Shown one piece after another: positions 24,743 through 36,844 of a DNA stretch of 64,000 nucleotides. The position numbers and the translations under genes are program-made. Location of the stretch: assembly GCF_019175385.1 (NCBI RefSeq), contig NC_083337.1, positions 168,529,713-168,593,712 of the forward strand. The letters run 5' to 3'. This DNA is from Lycium barbarum. Its lineage: Eukaryota; Streptophyta; Magnoliopsida; Solanales; Solanaceae. Numbering within the stretch: position 1 is the first letter of the stretch; the number at the start of each line of letters is the position of its first letter. A model generated the notes under the pieces. That model was given only the letters and a program-made list of their open reading frames with translations. It was not told the origin of the DNA and did not search any database.

Positions 24743-26372
24743 CTAGACAAGCTCGATGTACGCCATTGGTGCATTGTCCCCTCGCCTTGGTAGAGTTCTT
24801 ATTATCCTAGTGTATCCTCCGTTCCTCTCCCCATATCTTTCTGGAACTTCAGCAAACAATGCGTGCACTATCTGCTTCTCATAGATGAATCCAAGAGCTT
24901 GCCTTCTCTTGTGAAGTGATCCATCCTTTGCCATCGTGATCATTTTGTCAACGTGTTTTCTAACTGCCCTGGCCCTCGCTTTAGTGGTCTTTATACGCCC
25001 ATGCTTGAGGAGCTGAGTTGTCAGACCTCTCAGAAGTGCCCGTCGCTGGTCAGGAGGTCTATTCAGTTTGGGCACCTTTCTTCCATGTCTCATGGCAAAA
25101 ACTCGGCCACCATTATCGATCACGGTAAATGAGTGCTCAAAACTTGTTGAATCTGCAATATAAATTAAAGGTGTACTTATGGTAAAGCAGCATAATTTCA
25201 CATGCAAATTTGATCACTGTGATCAAAGATAATGAGTGCTCAAAACTCTATGCATCATTGGGCACGATCTAGAAAACTATATAAGGGATAGAAAGGTAGA
25301 ACATTTTCATACTAGACCTAAAATTACCGATACAAGAGACTGTTGTGAAGGGGAGACACCATTAGTCTAATTCAGTTCATCATTAAGCCAAGTTTCATGA
25401 TCCTACCCAACCGAAAATCCATAAAACATTTGTGTCAATGGATCACTACCTAGTTCATATATGTCATACATGGTGGATTCTATATTTGGATTATATTATT
25501 CTTGACAATTGAAGGAAATAGTTGTGATTCACCAGTAAGAATATCCAAAACATCTCCTTTCCAGCACCTTACTTATCTCTAGCAGTAGAAATGCAATACC
25601 AGCTGAACTATGGATAGGAGCTAATTAAAGAATTCTTTACTACACAGTGATAGCAACCGCTATACATAGGATTTCCACAACTCGGCCACCCTTATACACG
25701 GCAATTAACAAGGTGCTTAAGAAAAACATCCCACAAATACAATGGTAAAACTTAAAAGAATAGAAAAGTAAAACCCCCGTCATTGCAGATTACCAGTCAA
25801 TAGCAAAGAGGTGGATACAAGATTTAAACTCTAGGTGTTCAACTTATAAGGTTCTTAGCATGGAACCTATGTACTTTTAACAAGATGGATTCAAACCAAC
25901 CATTTGTTGCAATTTTAGTGAATTTTTACACATAAATTTATGCTAGTCAGATGAACTCGACTAGTCAACTGTACATCCACCCCTCTATAGCTGGAATGCA
26001 ACAGGGGAGTGCAGACTTTTGTTAGGGAGCACATACAGACAATGCAACATCAATGGCAGCGTATGCACCTAAAAAACAACTTATGCACACAGTAGCACCT
26101 AATATTTGTACCAAACCAAATACTAAATTTTCATGACATTGGGGTGTGATCAGAAACATACCATGGGAATAAAGGGACAAGAGAGGATGGAGGGGAGCAA
26201 GACCCACGAAGGACTGAAGGATTCTTGAACTGGACTTTGGTTTGCAAATCTTGAGACGAGAAGGGGAAGTACCAGAAGAGAACCTAAGTGAAGAGTTCGA
26301 AATTGAAGGGAGTGCAGATTTCAGACAAGACATGCTCCATGTTGTAGAAGCTGAAGTGCTTGCAGAAGCCAT
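24743..26372 (-). CDS. RPL17: 50S ribosomal protein L17, chloroplast (tandem copy A)
   Basis: Nuclear-encoded protein of the plastid large ribosomal subunit, bacterial L17 type. Two exons: 26372-26162 (211 nt) and 25152-24743 (410 nt), phase 1 intron with GTATGT donor and TTGCAG acceptor. Together they give 206 residues. Exon 1 is a Ser/Thr-rich transit peptide beginning [20 protein letters not shown] with few acidic residues. Exon 2 holds the L17 core, starting [20 protein letters not shown] and including [20 protein letters not shown]. The tail [20 protein letters not shown] is conserved. Alternative starts in intron sequence would lose the transit peptide. It differs from copy B at few core positions (H for Y in VRK(H/Y)VDK), so both look functional. 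Confidence 0.95.
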
Positions 26373-26486
26373 ATCTGTTCCTATGGTTGCTTTGTTGGTC
26401 TCTGGTTATGTTCTCATGTTGAGGGAGTATGAGTTGTGGTGGGTTTATCTGAATGGATAAGTGAATTTTGGTACCCCCATTCTGCT

Positions 26487-26494
26487 CTATATGT
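26487..26494 (-). promoter_or_regulatory. Weak TATA-like site, RPL17 copy A
   Basis: On the minus strand AACATATAGAGC stands about 118 bp upstream of the ATG, at the place where copy B has AATATATAGAAG. It is a poorer TATA match than in copy B. Confidence 0.4.
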
Positions 26495-26654
26495 TTCCTC
26501 CGCCCCTCTAACTTTTGCTTCTGTCATTTTTGACTTGCTCATTCTTTTCTTTTATTGTTTAGGTACTTTTTACTTCTTTTCTTGAATCACCTTAGTGCAG
26601 GGTTAGTTTGTCTTTGCCCCACTTCCCCTATTTTATTAGGTCGAAGTACCCAAT

Positions 26655-26832
26655 CTTGGGATCATCATTTAAGCTATACTTGCACTACATTTAAGGTCAT
26701 GGGTCAGAGCCGTGGAAACAACATCTTTCAGAAATGCAGGGTAAGACTGCATATAATAGAATCTTGTAGTCCGCCACTTCCTCGGACCCCGCGCATAGCA
26801 AGAAGTTTAGTGCACCGGACTGCCCTTTTTGT
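26655..26832 (+). mobile_element. Au-type SINE
   Basis: Contains CAGAGCCGTGGAAACAAC, CAGAAATGCAGGGTAAGACTGC, CCTCGGACCCCGCGCATAGC and the 3' end TTAGTGCACCGGACTGCCC with a T tract. This is the well-known angiosperm Au SINE. It lies upstream of RPL17 copy A, between the two duplicated units. The 5' head is diverged. Confidence 0.85.
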
Positions 26833-26849
26833 GCTACATAATAATTTAC

Positions 26850-27090
26850 AAGTCCATCAACTTCGGAACAACTTCAAACAAACGGTCATATATTTTTGCC
26901 TGAACTTCAAGCACATATAGCTTAAGTATATGGTTGATTCGGTCATTTTTTGCAATTTTGCATGAATCCATGCAACATACGGCTAAAGTTTGGTCATTTT
27001 AGCCTGAACAACAGGCAGAAATGTCTGAACTTTAACCATATGAAACTTCAGACACCACATCTCTGAAGTTGTTCCGAAATGGCTAGACTT
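26850..27090. mobile_element. MITE-like element with imperfect inverted ends
   Basis: The left end AAGTCCATCAACTTCGGAAC and right end GTTCCGAAATGGCTAGACTT are inverted. Inner motifs such as CTGAACTT/AAGTTCAG also pair. About 240 bp and non-coding. It directly follows the Au SINE. Confidence 0.55.
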
Positions 27091-27379
27091 GCAAAAAGTA
27101 TAAAATATTGGGTACAGATTAAATATTGTTGTCCGAATAAGGTACCTTGTGATTTTTTTTACATTTAATCGAGGGTACCTGCTACCTTCCTCTAACATAT
27201 ATAAAAACTTGAAACAGATCAAAGGAGACAAACCAAATAAACAGAGTAGAGATGCAAATTAAAATTGAATGGCATACGGGAAATTGGGATGGAATAATTG
27301 GTGTAATTAACAAACTCTCTTAGTTCACATCAGAATTCCGAACCAACAAAAAATAACATTGAAAAATGAATATTAAGTC

Positions 27380-29514
27380 CTAGACAAGCTCGACGTACGC
27401 CATCGGTGCATTGTCCCCTCGCCTTGGTAGAGTTCTTATTATCCTCGTGTATCCTCCATTCCTCTCTCCATATCTTTCCGGGACTTCAGCAAACAATGCG
27501 TGCACTATCTGCTTCTCATAGATGAACCCGAGAGCTTGCCTTCTCTTATGAAGAGAGCCATCCTTTGCCATTGTAATCATTTTGTCAACGTATTTTCTCA
27601 CTGCCCTGGCCCTCGCTTTGGTGGTCTTTATACGCCCATGCTTGAGGAGCTGTGTTGTGAGACCTCTCAGAAGTGCCCGACGCTGGTCAGGAGGTCTGTT
27701 CAGTTTGGGCACCTTCCTTCCATGTCTCATGGCAAAAACCCGGCCGCCATTTTCAATCACGGAGAATGAGTGCTCAAAACTTGTTGAATCTGCAATATAA
27801 ATTAAAGGTATAATAATGGTAGAGCAACACAACTTAACATGCAAAAGCGGCATCAGTAAACTAAACTTCTTTTTATAAAGGCTAGAGTAGAATTAACTAA
27901 ATAAGTAACCTTCAAAGTTCAAGAGTAAACAAGATATTTCCCTATGCATTCACATTCCTGAGATATTTTCAAATCTCAGACATCAACATCTTCGACATGA
28001 TGTCTCAACATCATTGTTTAATCAGTTCGTTCAAGCCTCCCACTTCTGTTAACTTTACAATTATCACAAGATCCAATATTTGCAGATAAATAGTAGCGTG
28101 TTTAGAGTGATACAACATCCATACATCAGAATCTATGTAAGTTTAATCAAAAATCCTAAAACGGCAATATATATTTAAGCAAACATTAAAAGGAGAGCAT
28201 AATAAGCTCCATGATGTATGGGAGAAAGATGTTCACGGACTTCTTGACAACATTGGGCATGGTTTAGACCAACTGAAAAGCACCTACACATTAAAACTTG
28301 ACTAGGAGTAGACAATAGAACTAGGTGTGAAGATGGAAACAACCGTTCTCTAGTACAGTACCACCTTAACCAAAGTCTTATCATTCCTACCTAACACAAA
28401 ATCCATAAAACTTTTGTAACCACGTTACACTACCTAGTTCACAGATGGTATACATATTTTCCACATTCGAATTATTTTATTCTCGACAACGCAAGAGAAA
28501 AACTGTGACTTCTCCGGCTAAGCACCTAAAACTTCCCCTTTCCTAGAAGTACTTTGATTACCATATCACAACAGCAGCCGCTATCACTAGCATCTTCACA
28601 CCTCGCCAACCACAACATTCCACAACTACAATGAAAAAAACAACTATGCCTCAGTCCAAAACAAGATGGGGCCGGCTATTTGAATCCCCACTTCTACATT
28701 TAAGCTCATTGCTATTATCGTCGCACAACTATAATGGAAAAAAGAATGAGAAAAAAGACCCTCCTCTATGCAAATTGGTACCATTCCATAGCTTGAAGGC
28801 ACGAAGGGAGTGCCTTCCAACTCCACACAAAAAGATAGGTTGGGTTTTCTTACACTAAAAAGATGCAAACTTTTGTTTATTCACATGCCATGGCGAACAA
28901 ACTAACAGACAACACATTAATTTTGAATGGATGACAATGCCCACTCAGTCTCAGAAACACAAGCATAAGACCCCAAAACCAGCAATTCTAATAGGGATAC
29001 AAAAATTGCAAGAATGCAATATCTTAGATTGGAAGTTGCAGCCTAAAGCAAATTTTGAGCCACATTTGGCTGTAAACTAGAAACTTCCTTATGTTAAAGG
29101 AATTCGACAATTTATTTATATAAAAAGAAATTGTCTCTTCGACTGAACCCCTTTAATACATGTAGCAGCATAAGTCATCCAATGCCTTAACTTGAACTCT
29201 ATGCATAGTTGAAACTAAAAAGGAATTATTTAAATTAAGTGGCACCCATTGGAGTAAAAGTTACAATCTTGAAATACAATTTTTTGCACAAAATTGTAAT
29301 CAGAAAGTTTACCATGGGATGAAAGGGACAAGAGTGGATGCAATGGAGCAAGACCAACAAAGGACTGAAGAATTCTTGAACTGGGCTTGGGCTTGCCTAT
29401 CCTGAGACGAGATGGGGAAGGCCCACAGGAGAATCGAAGTGAAGAGTTTGAAATTGGTTGAATTGAAGGGAGTGCAGATTTCAGACAAGACATACTCCAT
29501 GTTGTAGAAGCCAT
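27380..29514 (-). CDS. RPL17: 50S ribosomal protein L17, chloroplast (tandem copy B)
   Basis: Tandem duplicate of the gene at 24743-26372, same strand. Exons 29514-29313 (202 nt) and 27789-27380 (410 nt), phase 1 intron, 203 residues. The transit peptide starts [18 protein letters not shown]. It lacks one ASASTS-type repeat seen in copy A but gains IQP before ISNSS. The L17 core is intact from [10 protein letters not shown] to the terminal AYVELV. Splice sites are GTAAAC and TTGCAG. The intron (1.5 kb) is longer than in copy A (1.0 kb). Flanks on both sides also match copy A, so a unit of about 2-2.5 kb was duplicated. Nothing suggests loss of function. Confidence 0.95.
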
Positions 29515-29620
29515 ATCCTCCTAAGGTTTGCTTTCAATTCTTGGTTCTCTAGTTATGTTGGGGATGAGTTGTTGTGGGTTTTATCTGAATGGATAAGTCA
29601 ATTTTCGTACCCCAATTCTT

Positions 29621-29630
29621 CTATATATTG
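29621..29630 (-). promoter_or_regulatory. TATA box, RPL17 copy B
   Basis: On the minus strand CAATATATAGAAG lies about 110 bp upstream of the ATG at 29514. Its position is equivalent to the weaker CATATAG site of copy A. Confidence 0.55.
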
Positions 29631-29699
29631 CCTTCCGACCCTATTAACTTTTGCTTCTGTTACCTTTTTCATATTTATTCTTATTTTATTTAAATTAGT

Positions 29700-31820
29700 A
29701 TTCTTACCCGCGCGATACGCGGTTGATATTAAAAAAATTAATTATGTAAATATTATAATAAGAAAATAGTAAAAATTTACCCGCACCGGTAATAACTACT
29801 TGACATATGTCTATATATGTTTCTTATCACCAAATATTAATTAATTACACATTTCCTCTTTAATTTATAACTTAACCAAAGTAGATTAATATGATTTAGT
29901 GTAAATACTAAGTGTGAATAAATTATTACCATCAAAGCCTATTTAATACCTACAATAAGTTATACATAATGCTGGAATTTCTTTAATCTATCTAAGATTA
30001 GACAACTGATTTCTTTTTTTGAGGCGTTCTAATTTTAAAGTCTAATAGATCATAATATTCTAACAAAGTGTTTAATTTTTATTTTGTTTAAAGGAAATAA
30101 TTATATCAAAAAGTCATCCAATAATTTTTAATTGTTGCCCATTTTTCTTTATTACTTTTTCACTACTTAATACTATTAAATTGTCAATGTAACTTTTTAT
30201 TAGTTTGTCACTTGATTTAATATTTTCATCCAATGCTCTTATTAATATTGACGTTCTAATCTTAGGCATTTCAAGTGTCTTGACAACACCCTTGAAGAGA
30301 ATAAGAAAAAAATCAACAACTTTAGGATTTTGAAGGACAATGTAATCTGTTGTTTATCATACTTCACATGGTTATTAAATAAATTAAAAGAGAATATATG
30401 ATTAGAGTCCTAAATTTCATATAAAAAAGATAATTTCTCCTAATCGATTAGTTGTTTGTATTATATGGAGTGAGGTGAACACTTCTTTCCCAATTGACAT
30501 TACATTGATCAATAATCAAATAAGTAACCTAAATAGAGAAACAAATTATAAACGGTCCTTCTCTAATCATCGGACCAAGCAACCAATCTCAGTCTCTTGT
30601 CAATTACAAAAGACCAACTAAAAAACATAAGCAAACTTTTGAAAATCTAACAAAACGGACCACATCATATTATGAACCTATTCGTTTTTATTTATTTAGT
30701 GCAAGTGGGAACCAACTTTTATAGACAAAGAAAACATCTTTTATTAAGAACAAATATTACCTTCCTAGTTGCACCATTCGTAACTTTCACATTCAAGCAA
30801 AAAATGGGATCCAAATGATACCAAATTTAAAAAAGAGCTAAAATTTGAAAAACAAACAAAATCTAATAACCTCAAGCAAGATCCATTTTGCAATTTTGAT
30901 TCTCCATCATTTCCAAAATAACCATATTCTCAATTCCATTAATACTCCTTACACTTTTTTCCTTTATCATTTTTGTTTATAGACCTTGTTATCTAGTAAA
31001 AAATTCACTAGATATATACAAAAATTAAATTTAAAATTCAGTTACGAGCTTTACTATCATTATTTCATAACCCAAAACTCATAAACTTTAAATCTTAAAT
31101 ATTTCATACCTGTACAACCACTTCGGACTGACTACATAAACTACTTTTCCAATATATAAGTTTGATATATTTCTGCAAAAAAGCTAGACGTGCAAGCATG
31201 GTCAAATCGGCAGAAAGATGGTTTCCCTATTAATCCCTCTTTTTTTTCTTCCTATTGTCTCATACGTCTTGCAGATATATTACCAACATCATCATTTCAT
31301 CACCTAATTATTATATGGACCCTCAAGTGTGAAGCTTTTTGTTGTACTTTTTAATATCACCAGGCTCTTAATCATTCATCAAATTATCCACATAAATAAG
31401 TACAAAAAAGTACTATATGGCTACAGCTCATATATACACCGACAAGCAAATTAACTTAATTTGATATTTGATCAGATCATACAAAATATATTTATAAGTA
31501 ATCAGTCATAAAAAGAAAAACTTGTAAACTTGAAAATAAAATAAATTATGTGCTACAACAAGCAAAGTGACATGGCCATTAGAATATTTCCTTATACTAT
31601 CTGTTTAAGCTCAAAATATATTAGTGATGAACTGGGATCAATGCAATTAATGGAAATATTACTTGTCTAGCAGTTTCCATTTCGTTCAATATTGAAATTC
31701 CCCCCTGAAAATGAAAATGGGGATATGAAAGTTATTACAACTATTGAAAGACCTTAAAATTAGGATCTTTGATTTTTCTTTTTCTCCAGCTATTTTCTGG
31801 ACCCCATGCTTTACTTTGTG
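29700..31820. other. AT-rich intergenic DNA
   Basis: No gene seen. A short GC-rich hairpin, ACCCGCGCGATACGCGGTTG at 29707-29726, stands out in otherwise AT-rich DNA and resembles hairpins at Helitron ends. From about 31280 the sequence matches the flank of the second LBD copy (from 43937), which marks the start of that duplicated unit. Confidence 0.5.
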
Positions 31821-31830
31821 GCTTTAAATA
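31821..31830 (+). promoter_or_regulatory. TATA-like box of the intact LBD gene
   Basis: GCTTTAAATAC lies about 90 bp before the ATG. In the duplicate the same place reads CTTCAAATAC (44491-44501), a weaker match. Confidence 0.45.
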
Positions 31831-31913
31831 CTCAGTTAAGTAAGTGCATTTGCGTTAATTTCAACCAAAAATAAATACCAAATTAAGAAACTGCTTTAAT
31901 TTATTGGTTTCTC

Positions 31914-33400
31914 ATGAGTTCTACAAGCAAAGAGAACAAGCATACGGCATGCTCAGCATGCAAGCTTCTTCGTAAACGCTGCACTCAAGATTGCATTTTC
32001 TTGCCTCACTTTCCAGCTGCTGAGCCTCAACAATTTATTGCTGTTCATCGAATTTTTGGTGCTAGCAACATCAGCAAAATGTTACAAGTACGTAATTCAT
32101 ACATTTTACTAACTTCTTTTTATGACAATGGTGTCTCCGTATCTGGACTAGCTTGTGCCCGATTATGATTGTTACTGGCTATCATCTTCATGTTTGAACC
32201 AGCTAGTGCGCAATTAGATTTTTCGCCGCTTATCTGTTACGTACCAACACAAGCACTGAAAAACTTTGATCACCAAGACTAGCAAATAAGAAAAAATAAT
32301 TGAGCGCCTTCTGTCCCTATTTGGATTTGATCTATAACTTTTAACTTAATATATTAAAATACAATGCCAACGGTGCTTAAGTGTAAAAGACCTAGATTTT
32401 TATCTTTTTATTTATTTATAATATAACTAGAGTTTAAGCTCTATACATTAACTACAAGTAACAGCCCAGAATAAATGGAACTAGTTGAAAATAAGGCAGA
32501 CAACATGCTGGAACGGATCGGATTACATATATAATACACCAATAAATGATCGGTCAGTTGTGAAGCGGGGACTTTCACTGAGCAGATTCAAAATAAGTAG
32601 AATTAAACAGTACTCTAAGAAGCCAAGTAATTCAACATCTATTATATATATAAGTTACTCGGACTCTTCTAAAATGTCGTCGGGTGCGTGTCGGATCCTT
32701 CAAAAGTAGTGTATTTTTGAAGGATCCGACACGGGTACGGCAACACTTTCGAAGAGTCCAAGTAACTTAATATACATACAAAACAATTTGACCTCGAATA
32801 TATAGCGTAATTTTCTGGTGAAGGGATCGAGTTTGGATTGCGCCCCCTAGCTCCACTGATCATCAGTATATATAGTTAAATCTCATCAGTATATATAGTT
32901 AAATCTATATACTCCTAATAACATATAATGCTAACAGTGCTAGTTATAAAGATATACTTCAAGAGATGAACCCTTTTTTGCTTTGAATGTTTGGCATTCA
33001 TTTTCAGCAGGAGATACCAAAGGAAAACAGAGAAGATGCAGTGATCAGCATGGTTTTTGAAGCTACAGCAAGACTCAGAGATCCAGTTTATGGCTGTGTG
33101 GGCATTATTTCTGCCCTCCAGAAACACATATTTCACTTGCAATCCGAGTTAAATGTAGCTTTAGCTGAAGCAATGTCTCTTAAAACCCAACTATCCGATC
33201 CCTTATCCTTACCCTCGCTTCTGGAAGGTTCTCGGTTCATTCCTGAGAACCACGAGTTTCACAATTTCCAGAAGCTGAGCGACCAAAATGCATATGCTAA
33301 TATTAATAATGGATCAGATGCCTTGCTTCTACTACCAGAAGCAGCAGACTATTGTTTTCAAGAAACTGAAGTTCTTCCACTGTCTTATTTAGACATGTAG
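31914..33400 (+). CDS. LOB domain-containing protein (LBD, class I)
   Basis: Plant-specific transcription factor. Two exons: 31914-32087 (58 codons) and 33011-33400, phase 0, GTACGT donor and CAGCAG acceptor, 187 residues. The zinc-finger-like C-x2-C-x6-C-x3-C block uses C13, C16, C23 and C27. The GAS block (FGASN, 48-52) follows, and the class I core DPVYGCVG is present. A leucine-zipper-like stretch (about 89-109) has L94, L101 and L105. The intron after the Q of SKMLQ is the typical LBD intron position. The Pro/Leu/acidic C-terminus is poorly conserved. Class I LBDs act in lateral organ, vascular and root development; which role applies here cannot be told. A diverged, nonsense-carrying duplicate lies at 44585-46030. 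Confidence 0.93.
32652..32768. mobile_element. Foldback MITE in the LBD intron
   Basis: AAGTTACTCGGACTCTTC at the left returns inverted as GAAGAGTCCAAGTAACTT at the right. The arms pair further through GTCGGATCCTTCAAAA and TTTTTGAAGGATCCGAC, giving a 117 bp near-perfect hairpin. It is absent from the equivalent intron of the duplicate and so was inserted after duplication. Confidence 0.85.
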
Positions 33401-35034
33401 TTTTCTAGTGTGGACAACAATAGACTCTTAATATTTGCCTTTCATTTAACACCTTATCATGTTTTTTTCCCAGTGCTGCTCATCTAGTCAAGTTTTGTAA
33501 GATCACCAAATGCATAAGTGGATTTGGCCAAGCAAATGTATTAAAGCTGCAGATATACTAGTTTCTTCATGCTTTGGAACCTCTGAATGAAAAAGAATTT
33601 AAGTTATATACATTATATGCTATCAGCACAATTTAAGAGGTTATAGCAGGTTCTCACTCTATTTTCTTACCATATCATGCTTGATATGAAGACTTTACCT
33701 ATTGTAGTGGTCAATGACTCAATTTTACTTCATGGTATAAAAAATTATACACACTGTCACTGCACAAAAGTTATACTGTATTCTTATCAGCAAAAAAAAA
33801 CTGTATAAAGCTGGTTAGTAGAGCCAGTGAGTAACTGCAGCGGATTCATGAAATTATGCACTAAATAGTTTGGCTTACTGTACTGCACAAAACTGAAATC
33901 AATTAACTGTATAATGACAATTTGACCCTTTTCCCTTTAAATAATATTGATGGTGTTAGGGTTAGTCTGTTCACACTTCAGACTATTTTATCATACCTTT
34001 ATCATACCTGGCACGTGTTAGGGTTTTGCCCTGATTTTCTTATCATATTTGAGTTTTACTTTTCTCTGAAAGGAAAGTCAAAGTATAACCATAATCATTT
34101 TACTTCTTCTTAAAGGAAAACATAATTCTCTTTCATATTTGGTTAGTCCTTTTCTTGGAGGAAAAGGTTTTAGACCTCTATAAATTGAAGAATTTTTTTC
34201 ATATGACACAACACAAAAAAGCATTCACAATGTAGTCCCTAAAGATTCTTGTTTAGGGGGAGATTATTCTCCCAATAGAGTTTATGCTTCTTTATATTAG
34301 TTTGACCAAATCATATTATAATATTATGTATTTTTAGTATATTTTATTTGTTCTTGAGTTATTGTCGTTCAATGTTTGTAATTGTAAGCTTCTGCATGAC
34401 GTCCTGTTATTTTGATCCCAACAGTACGTTCCCCCTAATGCATATATCAAGTAATTTTTGCAAGGAAATGAGATCTCTTGCCCAAAATGACTTTTTCAGA
34501 TCTCTTACATTTTTTTTATTAGATCTTGTATGTATAAAAGATAAGAATATCTCGCAAAAAAATTATAAAACTATTTTTTTTTTTAAAGGGCTACAAAACC
34601 ATTCTCCTAATTTTTCCCACAAGTTTTAGATACATATAAGAAATTTTGTCATTTTGTCCATTTTCATTTTTCCATACCCTTGTTGCGTTATTCTGACTTG
34701 CTTGCTTTGAATTAATTGTTTAACTCTAGCCGGACGATTGGATAGTGCAATTGAAGATATGAAGTCATCTAAGGAACAATTTGGATACAGTTTGTGTTTC
34801 TTTATATTAGAAGGAATAAATGTCGGTAATATGTATTGTTTCTTTATATTAGAAGGAATAAATGTAGGTAATATGTGTTATCACCTTAGATTCTAACTAA
34901 TTTTTCAAAGATTTTAGTACATGAAATTTCTTAAAATGAACAGTTTTTAACGTGACATGTACATGAAATTCACGACTCTCTTATTTTAGTGATACATGAA
35001 TAAAAGATGTATTAATCAAACTCAGCAAATAAAT
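33401..35034. other. LBD 3' flank and intergenic DNA
   Basis: Similarity to the duplicate continues to about 33600. The rest is AT-rich with no gene seen. At 34795-34880 a segment of about 47 bp containing TTTATATTAGAAGGAATAAATG is tandemly duplicated. Confidence 0.55.
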
Positions 35035-36063
35035 GCTTCTTCCCCCAAATATGGCTGCTTGCACCGGAATCAAGGTACCATTTATTTCTTTCTACACTTT
35101 CTTCTTCTTTACATGCCATGAGTAAAGTGTCATCTTCATCTTCATTTTTGCTCTCCACAAAATTATTTATCTCCTCCAAATTATTTTTACATTCCGAGGA
35201 AAAATGACAATATTTTTGACAAGTATAACATTCAATATTTGATTTATCATACCTTCCTTGATTTGACCTCCATCATCTACCTCTTCCGCGGCCTCTTCCT
35301 TGGTTGGAGTCTTGACTCTATTTTCTTTGGTCGGAGGTTGACTACCACCTCTTCCTCCACGACCTCTTCCACGCCCACGACCTCTTTGTTGTGAGCCACA
35401 CTTTTCATCTTTCTCCTTTGAAGAAAGTTTTGCTTGCAAAGCTTGTTCAACCGACTCTAGTTTCAGTTTTTTCAACTTTTCTTCATGTGCTTGCAAAGAA
35501 CCCGTGAGTTCTTCTATGGTCATGGTGTCCAAGTCCTTGGACTCTTCAATGGCAACAATATAATTAAATTTTGAATCTAGGGATCGTAATATTTTTCCAA
35601 CGACCCTATCATCATTCAACTCTTCACCATATCTCTTCATTTGATTGACAACCGCCAAGGCTCTTGAAATATAATCCGAAACTGATTCGGATTCCTTCAT
35701 TTGCAGCGATTCAAATTCTCCTCTTGTCCAAACCTTTAAAGGAAGTTTGAAGAATATCCCATACTTGCTTGGAGTTGGTTGCATTTGCAATCTTCTCGAA
35801 CATCTTTTCATTCAAACTTTGATGGATGAGTGTGAGTGCCTTTTGGTCTTTCTTCTTTGCGGCAACGACATCATCTTCTTCATCAACGCCGCTCTCCACA
35901 ATTTCCCATACATCATAGGCTCCAAGCAAAGCCTTCATTCGGATGCGCCAACTTCCATAATTTTCTTTAGTGAGCATCGGAACTTGGAATGGAGTTCCAT
36001 TGGTGTTATTAATTTTCTCTCTACGTTTTGTTGTCTCTCAAACACACCGGCTCTGATACTAAA
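35035..36063 (-). pseudogene. Truncated Ty1/copia gag-protease remnant
   Basis: Minus-strand remains of a copia retrotransposon just inside its 5' LTR. A primer-binding site (TATCAGAGCCGG, near 36050) follows the LTR. The gag begins GTPFQVPMLTKENYGSW and runs through WEIVESG and ILQTSFKG. A frameshift near 35740 follows, then [17 protein letters not shown] and [14 protein letters not shown]. An Arg/Gly-rich tract leads to a CCHC knuckle ([14 protein letters not shown]) in another frame and a protease start WYLDSGASSHI near 35070. Integrase, RT, RNase H and the 3' LTR are missing. Non-functional. Confidence 0.85.
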
Positions 36064-36407
36064 TGTTGAAAATTTGGGAGAGCAAGACAACATAAATAAT
36101 ACTCAAACTCACTAGAAGAGAAATGAAGGAAATATGATCTTCTATTCAACTTGACTTGATCCAAATGGCTAGATTACATGACTATTTATAGGTGAATTCA
36201 TTCATGTATCTATTCTAGCATACATGTATCACTATTAATAATTTCATTCTTCACATCCTCCAAGTACATGAATAAAAACTCACTAGACTAATCTAGAATT
36301 TTCCACCAATTCATGTATCTCCTAATACATTAATTTACTAGTTCATGAACTAAATTAAATGTAATGTGAATAAATTAAATAATGTGAACAAGTTTACTTT
36401 TTCAACA
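36064..36407 (-). mobile_element. LTR of the truncated copia element
   Basis: The LTR is 344 bp with inverted ends: TGTTGAAAA at 36064 and TTTTTCAACA ending at 36407, read as TG...CA. The primer-binding site lies immediately downstream on the minus strand, so it is the 5' LTR of the gag remnant at 35035-36063. Confidence 0.8.
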
Positions 36408-36840
36408 GTACGGACCTATTATAGGCAGAGAACAAAGTCAACAAACAAACATAAAACAACAATAATATTGCTACTACAATATATTGAAATTGATTGATAT
36501 AGTAATATTGAGATTGATTGATATATATATCTTTATTTGTATTGGAATGAACTTAATAAGTACATAACTCAGTAGCACCGGGCTACTAAGAAGCTTGAAG
36601 TTACTACATCAAAATAACGTTTCGTGGGAGCTGCCCTCATTGCATATTGCATTTGCAACTCTTCATCTTTGAAATTCTTCGCCTGTTGGATGTGTAGGAG
36701 TCCCCCAGTTTAAGTATAGTTAGGATGGAAGTTTAGTGTGCTTAAACTCTTGAGTGCGATTGCTTTGCTATTTGTGATTGTTTAATTGACGTTCTTTGTA
36801 TGTTTCCATGAATAAACTTGTCAATTGCAAGTGAAATTCA
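36408..36840. other. Intergenic DNA, partly duplicated at 37440
   Basis: The stretch TACGGACCTATTATAGGCAG...GAACAAA...ACAAACATAAA...GATTGATA (36411-36500) recurs diverged at 37445-37520, so about 1 kb was locally duplicated here. No gene. Confidence 0.5.
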
Positions 36841-36844
36841 CTTA

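Noticed and set aside
27500..27800. Plus-strand frames opposite RPL17 copy B
   Set aside because: Antisense shadows of a conserved ribosomal protein exon. The equivalent frames in copy A differ.
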